A stretch of DNA of 64,000 bases from Gnetum montanum (lineage: Eukaryota; Streptophyta; Gnetopsida; Gnetales; Gnetaceae). Below the pieces are notes generated by a model. It was not told the DNA's origin and did no database searches. It saw only the letters and a program-made list of their open reading frames with translations. Position 1 is the stretch's first letter. The number at the start of each line of letters is the position of its first letter. The DNA is taken from NCBI GenBank assembly GCA_015680685.1, contig MNCI01004632.1, positions 191,480-255,479 of the forward strand, read 5' to 3'. The position numbers and the translations under genes were made by a program. Positions 34,101 through 43,100 of this stretch are shown here, one piece after another.

Positions 34101-37100
34101 ATGCTTTGACATGAAGTCTTATTAATTCCCTTTCTCCATTTTGATTTTTCTCTCTTCCTTATGTTTTTTACTTCAATAAGAACATGCAAACCATAGCTTC
34201 TAGACATAGAAGGATCAAAACATGACTTTCAACAACTACTTATGATTCCTAATGACTTCTATGGACTCTTAATTGACTCCATTATGACTTCAACATGAAC
34301 GAAGGAAACAAACAAAGACAATCACCATATGAAAGGACATCAAGTAGGTAGGAACACAGTCACCCTATACTCAACACACCCTCCTTTAGTGTGCTATGTG
34401 TGAGTATTGATGAGTTTCAACACTGTGGACCCTTTCCATCTTCTTCCATCTTTGCCACTTAAATGATCCTTAGCAAATAATCAATCGTATTAGCTTGAAG
34501 TGGCTTTGTGAGTAAGTCCACTAGTTGATTAGTTATTGCAAATACTTTGGCAGTATCACTCCATCATTGACCTTGATTTGAGGAAGAACTACTTGAGGTC
34601 AATATGTTTGTTACTTTTATGTAGAACAAAACTCATTAGAGAGTTGAATGATCACCATGTTGTCCACCATACACTCAATGAGCAATTGAACATGAAAGCC
34701 CAATTGAGAAAAGAGTTTTTTCAACCACAACACATGGTAAATCCAATCATACATTGTTATGAACTTGGCTTCACATGATGAAAGAGCCATGCTCTCTTGC
34801 TTTCAACTACTCCACTAGATCAGGTTCAGGCCATGAAAGATTATTGCACTTGACATTGAATTTCTTTCTTTTAAGTCATCACCCCAATTGGCATCACTGA
34901 AGGCATGGAACTTTCCCTCACCTTCCACAAATTTGATTCCAAAACCAGTTGTCCCTTTTGCATACCTCAACACATGTTTGAGGGTAGTCATGTGAGAGGT
35001 TTCTAGGTTCTTGCATGAACCTTGAAAGATATGATACAAAAATATCAATGTCAAGCCTAGAATGACATAAGAATCTAAGGGACCCAATCATTCTTCTATA
35101 GAGTGAGGCATCCACCAATGGTATGTCATCCTTGTTGTTAAACTTGCAATGAGGGGGGAGTGGTGTTGTAGCAATCCTTGAGTCTTGAATGCCATATTTC
35201 TCCTCTATGCTTTGAGCATACTTGCTTTGATGCATCATGAAGACTCCTTCACCTTGATCATGCTGTATGCCAAGAAAATATAAGAGGACTTCTAAGGTCC
35301 TTCATCCCAAAATCTTTCATCATATCTTCTCTAAAGTTTTGAAGTAGTTTTTTACTACTTAGAGGAATACAACATCATTTACATAGAGAGAGATCTTAAT
35401 GGCATCTTGCCCAACATGCTTGATGTACAAATTAGGCTAAAAAATGCCAGGCTTATAGCCTTTGATCATGAGATAGTCATTTATTCTATTATACCAAGCT
35501 CTTGGAGCTTGCTTTAGGCCATATAAGGCCTTGTGGAACTTGCACACCTTGTGCTCTTCATCTTGTATATCAAACTTCAGGTTGCATTATGTACACCTCT
35601 TCATTTAACTTACCATTAAGGAAGGTGGAATTCACATTTATTTGATATAGCTTAAGATTTAAGCGGGCTGCCAATGAGATTAAGAGTTCAACTATTTCAA
35701 ACCTTGCTACCATGGCAAATATTTCATCATATTCATTATGCTTCTTTTGTTTAGACCTCCATACCATTAGCCTTGCCTATATGATGAGATGATGTCCTTT
35801 TCATCATATTTAGTTTTAACTATGTTTCAAATGGATTGGGAACACAAGAACTTGGGAATGCTAGAGTTTGTACCCTAACAAGTTTGGGCACAAGTACCAT
35901 TTTGTAGGAGCAAGACCAGATGCATGTGGAATGTAGATATAGATTTCAATTAAAAATATAGAAAAAAAAACCTTTAGTAACTTCAATTAGAATTCTATAT
36001 TATAACTGCAATTACTCATTCAAAAACAAAGAAGATATTGCAAATTTAAGGACTCATTCAGAAATAGAGAAGATATGGCAAATTTAAGTAGTGTGTAAGT
36101 TTTATTTTTATTATTTATTTACTACACATTTACCAATGTGGATATGTTTCCCAAGAATTGCTAAATTTTTTTTTTTAATATTTATGTGGCTAAAGTCTGG
36201 TTGGAGTTCCCATCTAGTTGGGAACATATTTGAGTACCTAGAACATGGGGAATGTGAAATTTTTCGTGGGAACAATCACCTGTGAAACATTGAGTTTTAT
36301 AAACCCACTTAGTATCAATTACTTGCTTACCTTTGGGCCTATCTAGCAAACTCCAAGTTTGGTTTTTCAAGATTGCTTGATACCCCTTCTCTATGGCTTC
36401 CTTTGACACTTTTGACTTTGATGCCTCCTTCACATTTGGGGACTCATGTGCAAGGGCTGCATATGCATAATGAATAGTTGCTTGGCTCCTTGTGAATCTT
36501 CTTTTGCCACCCAAGGTCTAGGCTCATAGGCTTCTTCCTCCTCCTATCTCTTCTTGACTATTGCTACTTGTTGCTTGATGGAAAGAACCAAACTCTAGAT
36601 TGTGTTCATCAAACACCACATTGCTAGAACAAAAGCACTTCTTCTCTAATGAGTCAAAGCATTTGTATCCATTTGTCTTGGTATCATAGCCCATGAATAC
36701 ACATTTTTTGCCTCTATCATCTAGTTTTCTCTAAAGAGCATTAGGGATCATTACATAGCACACACACCCAAAGACTTTAAGGTGTAAAAGGTTTGGCACT
36801 TTGATATACAACAATACATAAGGGGTCTTATCAACATTGGGAGTTGCTACTAGGGTATTTATGATATATGCAGCGCTATGTATTGCCTAATCTCAATACA
36901 TATTGGGAATGGAGGCATGCTTGACGGACATATTGACATTTCTTTTATGATTTCATTCTTCTTTTCAGCTATACCATTACTTTGTGGCCCATAGCCACAT
37001 GTGGTTTGATAAAAGATGCGATGTGCATTACAAAATTCTTCAAAGTTATGATTAACAAACTCACCACACTATCACTTATCATGGCCTTGACAATAATGCT

Positions 37101-40100
37101 TAGTTTAGTCTCTATCAACTTCTTCAAATTTTGAAAGATGCTACATGCCTTATCCTTGGAGTGGAGAATGTATGCCCATGCCTACCTTGAGAAGTTATCA
37201 ACTATTACCAAGAAGTATTTGCAACCTCATGAGCATTGGGCCCACAACATCCATGTGTAGGAGCTCCAAAGGCTTGCTCCTTCTTTCCATTTGATTAGAC
37301 TGAGGAAGAGCCTTTTGCTTGCCCTTCATGCATACTTCACATACTTCTTGAGGGACTTTCAAGAACCTACATCCAATGGCTGCGTCAGTTTTCATCATCC
37401 TTTGGATATTGGAGTAGGAAACATGTCCTGATCTCCAATGCCAAAGCCTTGCTGCATCTAGGCTTTTGTTAGGCCTATCCGCTTTAGTTTGCAGAACTCC
37501 AAAACAATAAATTTGGTTGTCTAGCATGGGGACTTTTGCTATCAACCTTTTAGTTTGCAAAACTACAAAACAATAAATTTGGTTGTCTAGCATGGGGACT
37601 TTTGCTATCAACCTTTTGGAGCCAGTGATTGTGCATACATCATTTTCAAAGACCACATTATTCCCTCACTTGATCATTTGTCCAAAGGACAAGAGGGAGT
37701 TAGAAAATTCGGTTTAATGAGGGTCTTAAAGTGATACAAATATTCGTATCTTTTGTTGTTTTTAGGTCCTGCACATGGATAGAAATGATTACTATGGTGG
37801 AGAATCTACTTCCTTGAACCTCATACAGGTACGTGGCATTTGTAAATTTGATAAATTTTTTTAAGCATCTTGTTTTCCTTGATTGTTAATATTTTGAGTG
37901 ATGATATTCATATCCTTTTTGTTTCCAGCTCTGGAAGAAATTTAGAGGGGACGAGAAACCTCCAGCAGAATTGGGATCCAGCAGAGACTACAATGTTGAT
38001 ATGATCCCAAAGGTATGCATCTATTTTCAACCAGTACTTTGCTACAACCCTTTCTTGTTACTGAGGCCAGTGGCTTTTGTTTCTTTTATATTTTTGTTTT
38101 ACATATGCACCATTCAACATGATTTATTTTGAATGATTGGCATAAAATCATTTTCAAACTGTTAGGTTCTGAATCGATGTTGCAGTTTCTTTATGCAATG
38201 ATTGAGTGAAGGTTATTTTGTTTGTGTTATGGTGAAATCAAATGAGAAGTACTTTATATAAAGTTGCATGAAAGTAATAAGTTGTTTCATGCAAATATCT
38301 GAAAAGGCATACAAGTCATGAAAGTTCGTTAACTTCCGTTTATAGATCCTATTGAGAGGAATCGTTGATTGACTTGTTATACTTTTTTTTTTTTTTGAGA
38401 AAATATTTGGGATTATATTACTGAGAAGAAAGAACTATAGTATAGGAGATTACAAATCGTGGGCCATCAGCAATGGCCCTCAATGGATGGGAAAAAGTCC
38501 CAAAGTCACAAAATAATTCAGCACCCCAACAGACATGTTATAACCAAGGAACAAACCCAAAATTGGGGGGGGGGGCGTGGCCAAAAGGACGAGGAATGCG
38601 GCGATGGCCAAGGGGGGGAGCGTCGTCCATTGTTTGAGACAACCACCCCCCCTAGGGGTTCATCGGCAGCCGACGGCAGGCACAGTGTGGGCGCTCTAGC
38701 TCATGGAGAAGGTCCAAGGTGTTCCGGTGGTCTTCGGTGTCCATGAAATTGGCCACTTGTTGGAGACCCTGCATGGCCAACTCTCGCTTGTTCAGGTCCG
38801 CCGGCGAGGCGCCCCCATTAGGGTGAAATCGTGCCGAGGTTCGGCGGATATGGCGCCTGAGCTCACCCCAGGAGCTCTCGCAACTGATGCCAAGGATGAG
38901 GTACGGGCACCACCCCCCTCTGAGCCATTGTCGGGCACTGTGCTCGTGAGCCTGATCAAGCTGCTGTTGTTGTTGCTCCTCCTCCTCCTGTAGTCGTTCC
39001 TGCTTTGCCCACTCCGCCTCTTCGCGTTCTCTTTGGGCAGCGTCCTCCTGAATCAGCTCTTCCCGCACTTGGGCTTGGATTTCATCAACTAACCGGGCCC
39101 GAGTAGCCTTGGCCATGAGGTCCTGCTACCTCACCCGCTCCTGCTCCTGCTCAAAAAACTAGGCCTCCAAGTCGGCCTGGGCTTGTGCAAGGGCTTCATG
39201 CCACTTGGCCTCCCACTCCCATCGTTCAGCCTCACGTGCCTCGTATGTGGCCCTCTGTGTGGCCTGCCACAGTTCTTCGTGCCAGTTCCTGTGGTCGGAG
39301 GTTTTCGATGGTGGGGAAACCGGTCTGTCGAGGCGAGCAGGGGGCGTCGTTCCGGTTGGGTCCGCCACCCCCGCGTAAAGGTTGTAGCCGGTAGGGTCCA
39401 GCGGCTCCCTTGGCCGGGCGAGACCGTAGGGCTTGGGGGGGCAGCAGCAGGGGGGCTATCTAGGGGGGCCCTGGCAGGCGGGGGGCAGATGACGATGGGT
39501 GTTTCCCCCCCTCTACCCCCTGCCACAAGGCTAGAATTAACCCTGAATGGCGGCCGTGTCGTTTGAGCAAGAGGGCCTCTAGGAAAAAGCGGGGGAGGTT
39601 GACCTGACGGCCTAACTTCAGGCAATGCAGAAATGCAAAATGTAGGCCCTAGAGCTTGGACCCGTTGCCAGACTGGACAAAAAATCTGTCCACCAGATCT
39701 GCTGCTCGGGCCACGGGGTAGAGAAGATTGGGGCACCTGTCGGCTCCTTGTACGTGGCACGGACCCTTCGAGAAATAGTTCCGTGTCTTGCAGACCACGG
39801 GTAGATGGCAGGATGACCTCACCGACGGCCTGGACCCCCAGAGAGCTGGCGATTGAAGATTCTGTGACAAGAATCTCACACCTTCGGAAGAAGGTCCGGT
39901 CGTTGGCCCAATTAGAAAAGAAGGCGTCATCTGCTAAATCTGGGTCTCCGACCAACCGCTGTAGAGGGTCACACCAGCTGCACTGTGTCACCATTTGCCA
40001 GAGTTCCTTGTCATCCTAAAATGCGGTGCAGTCTAGTTCAAATGTTGGCGTGATTCCCATCGCCGCCTCGATTTCTTTCCATGCGCAGAGAGCTTGGAGA

Positions 40101-43100
40101 ACCAGCCACGGGAGGGGGAGCCGTTCCTGCAGAAAAATAGTGTGATTTCTTGCTTTCCACGCTACCCATAAAAGTAGCGTGGCCCAAGAATCACTGGTGA
40201 GGCACATCAGGGGGGTCGTCGCCGCTACGCGCCACGTGGCACGCATGCATGCACACTCATAAATGAAGTGCCGAATTGTCTCGAGCGTGGCGCCGCAGCA
40301 AGGACAGGTGTCATTTTGCATGATCCTGTGCCGACACAAGAGATCTTGCACAGGCAGTGCATCCATCCGTACTAGCTAGAGGAAGATCTTTATCTTCTCG
40401 GGCAGTCGCCCCTTCCAGATTTGCTGCCAGCCAGCGACTTGGGGGTACTTGGCTGTCAGGTTGCGCGACTCAAGGCTCAACCACCCTTGGGCCTGCATCA
40501 CCTGCGCGTGCCGGCAGAGTGCCTTCCGGGGCCTAAAATCCCGCACCCCTGCCTCCCAACGTTGATACTTTGCATTCATGATGCGGATCCACTAGATCAG
40601 TTCTCCGTGTAGGCGCATAAACCGAAGTACCAGTTGTTGCTGTCCCATCATTAGTTCGTCTTCGAAGGACGTGATGCCCAATCCCCCCCACATTACGGGG
40701 GCGCATGACTCGCTCCCAATTGACTAGGTGGATTTTGCTTTGGTAATGTCAAGTTTGAGGCAGAGCCCAGGGAAACCCAAAATTCAAAGTGAGTGAAGCA
40801 CCTCTTGCATGAGGAGAACCTGGTCCTGAAGGGTCCAGCCCTGCACGAAGCCCGCTTGGTTGATCCCCACAAGCTTGGGCATAAGTGGCACAGGCCTATG
40901 CACCAGTAGTTTGGAGAAGAGCTGAATGAGTACATTGCATACCCCGATAGGGCGGAAGTGTTTAGGGCAGTGTGCGTCTGATTGTTTCGGGATGCACACA
41001 ATGCGGGAGCAGTTGAGTTCCCTCTGGACCTGCCTCTTGGCTAGCATGAGATTGAACGCATCTAGGATATTGGGTCCCACAATATCCATGAACGTCTTAA
41101 AGAACTCAAGGCTCCAGCCGTCTGGACTAGGTGCCTTTCCTCCTGGCATGCTGTTGATAGTGGCAGTGAGTTCCTATCACGAGAAAGGGGCCAACAGCTG
41201 CATGTTGTCCCTCTCATTCAGCACTCGCACCATGTGGACAGAGATGGGCCTGGTGGGACGTTTGGCCTAGATCCTCCCCCAGTATTGCGTCAGCTCGTTT
41301 GTGATTTGCTGCGGATCATCAATAGTCTCCCTGTCTTGGTTGCGTAGATAGCGTGGTTAGCCCCCTCCACGTGTCTTAGCCATGGTAAAGAAAAATCTTG
41401 TTTGCCTGTCCCCTTCCTAGAGCCATCTGACCTGGGAGTGTTGCTGCCAGTTTGTCTCCTCTTCCAAGTCAAGGCTTTGAAGTTGACATATGTGTTGTTC
41501 CTCCTCGTGCAAGTCTTCCCCAGCTTCCTGCCGGGCCTGTATCCGACCAAGCTGATCCCGGAGAGTCCTTTGACCCGTCCTAAAGGAGAATTCTCCCAAG
41601 GGTGGAGGCGTTGGTTGAAGTCTCCCACAACTATCCATGATTGATGGTCCAGCACCAGTGCCGCCACCTGGTTCAGCTCGTGTAGCTGCTGTTCTCAATT
41701 TTGCGCCCCGTAGAAGTTAGTCACCCAGATCCCCTGGGAGGGGAGCTGGACGGTTATGGCCCATTGTGATGTGTCCATGAGCATCATGGCGTAGCGGGCC
41801 AAAATGGCGAGTCCACTAGCCTGGCCCAGGCAAGGGTGCACATGGGTAGTCCAACCCTCCCATTGGAGAAGGTGCGATTCCATTGCTTGCAACTNCGGCC
41901 CAGGCAAGGGTGCACATGGGTAGTCCAACCCTCCCATTGGAGAAGGTGCGATTCCATTGCTTGCAACTTGGTCTCTTGGAGGCAAACAATGTCACAATCT
42001 TCATCGCGGACAATTCTATGCAGGGTATTTCTTTTATAAGGGGTACCCTACCCCCTACAGTTCCAGCTGAACAGCTTCATGTGTGACTGGAGGTGTAGCA
42101 TTGTAGACCTCCCGGAGGGTCTGTTGCAACCCCATGTCAATATTCCGTTGGGCCTGTTTGCCCCTGGACTGACTCTCACTTGGTCGTTCAGGTCGGCCCT
42201 CTTCGTCCTGCACCACTGGGCTACACCCAAATTCCTTGGGTGTGCGATCCTTCTCCTAGTGCCATCGGGTCTTGGTGCTCCCCCTAACCACATNGGGTGG
42301 GATTTTCTTGGGGGTGGGTTGGGGGGGCAGCCTGTCGAAGGATGGGTGCAGCTGGCCCTTGTGACCCATTGTGACCCAGGTGCCCCCCTCGAACAAGCTG
42401 CCTGGCTTGGTCTCTTGGCCGCATCGGCCGTGCTTTCTAGACTTGACAGTTTGCCTCTTGGTGTTCGGGTTTCCCGCAATATGCGTAGCCGTCGATTTTG
42501 CCCTCTTGGGCCGTTGCTCTGCATTTGGGGCTCGGTGCGGCTTCCAGGTTCTCAAACTCGATCTGAAGTTTTTCCTCCCCACCAGGGAGTTCCAACACGA
42601 CCTCCTAGATGAGGTCTTTCTCCAATAGCCTGCGCCATACGCAGAAGCGGCCAAGCCCATTTGCTCCATCGACTGCGTGACACGGTCGAAAGCGATGAAT
42701 TCTCCAAAGAAACCCGTGATTTTCTTTAGGAATTCCATGTTCTAGAGTTCCCATGGAATCCCGAAAACCCGAATCCATACTGGGGCCCAAGCAAACAGGT
42801 TGGTCTCGCGATGGGCCTCGGGGCACCAAGGGGTCAAGGCCAGCCCCGAGCCTCGTAAAACCACAGGCCTCCCAGCAGCACCGAGTCCCTGGTTTGTCGA
42901 GATGGGAAAATGAACAAGAGTAGGTCCTCAGACAAACTATGAACACCCACTCCGCCCACTTTCCACTGCTCTTGTGCCCACCGTTGGATTAAATCCAGCC
43001 GCGGGCAAGAACCCTGGGACACAAAGCGGCCAATAAGGCTTCACTGCATGGTGCAAACCCCCTCGAGTGGGGGCTGGTTGACCCAGAGGCGTAGGATATT

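Larger units (their letters stand above)
34377..37700 (-). pseudogene. Ty1/copia retrotransposon pol remnant in GDI intron 1
   Basis: Minus strand, order as in copia: pre-integrase zinc domain ('[15 protein letters not shown]', 'CEVCMKGKQ') at 37470-37310; integrase, with '[12 protein letters not shown]' near 36690; linker and RT start 'TKWVYKT' at about 36300; RT ('IFAMVARFE' about 35700, '[13 protein letters not shown]' about 35515); then RNase H ('LRYAKGT', 'SDANWGDD', 34815-35087). The catalytic RT motif reads YVND at about 35375 in place of YVDD. gag and 5' LTR are missing at the right, about 70 bp before exon 2. Frames are broken, and a 0.46-kb insertion lies at 35822-36287. Confidence 0.85.

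Noticed and set aside
39183-39566. Long plus-strand frame in the LINE
   Set aside because: Shadow of the GC-rich, proline-rich ORF2 extension on the other strand; no family features.
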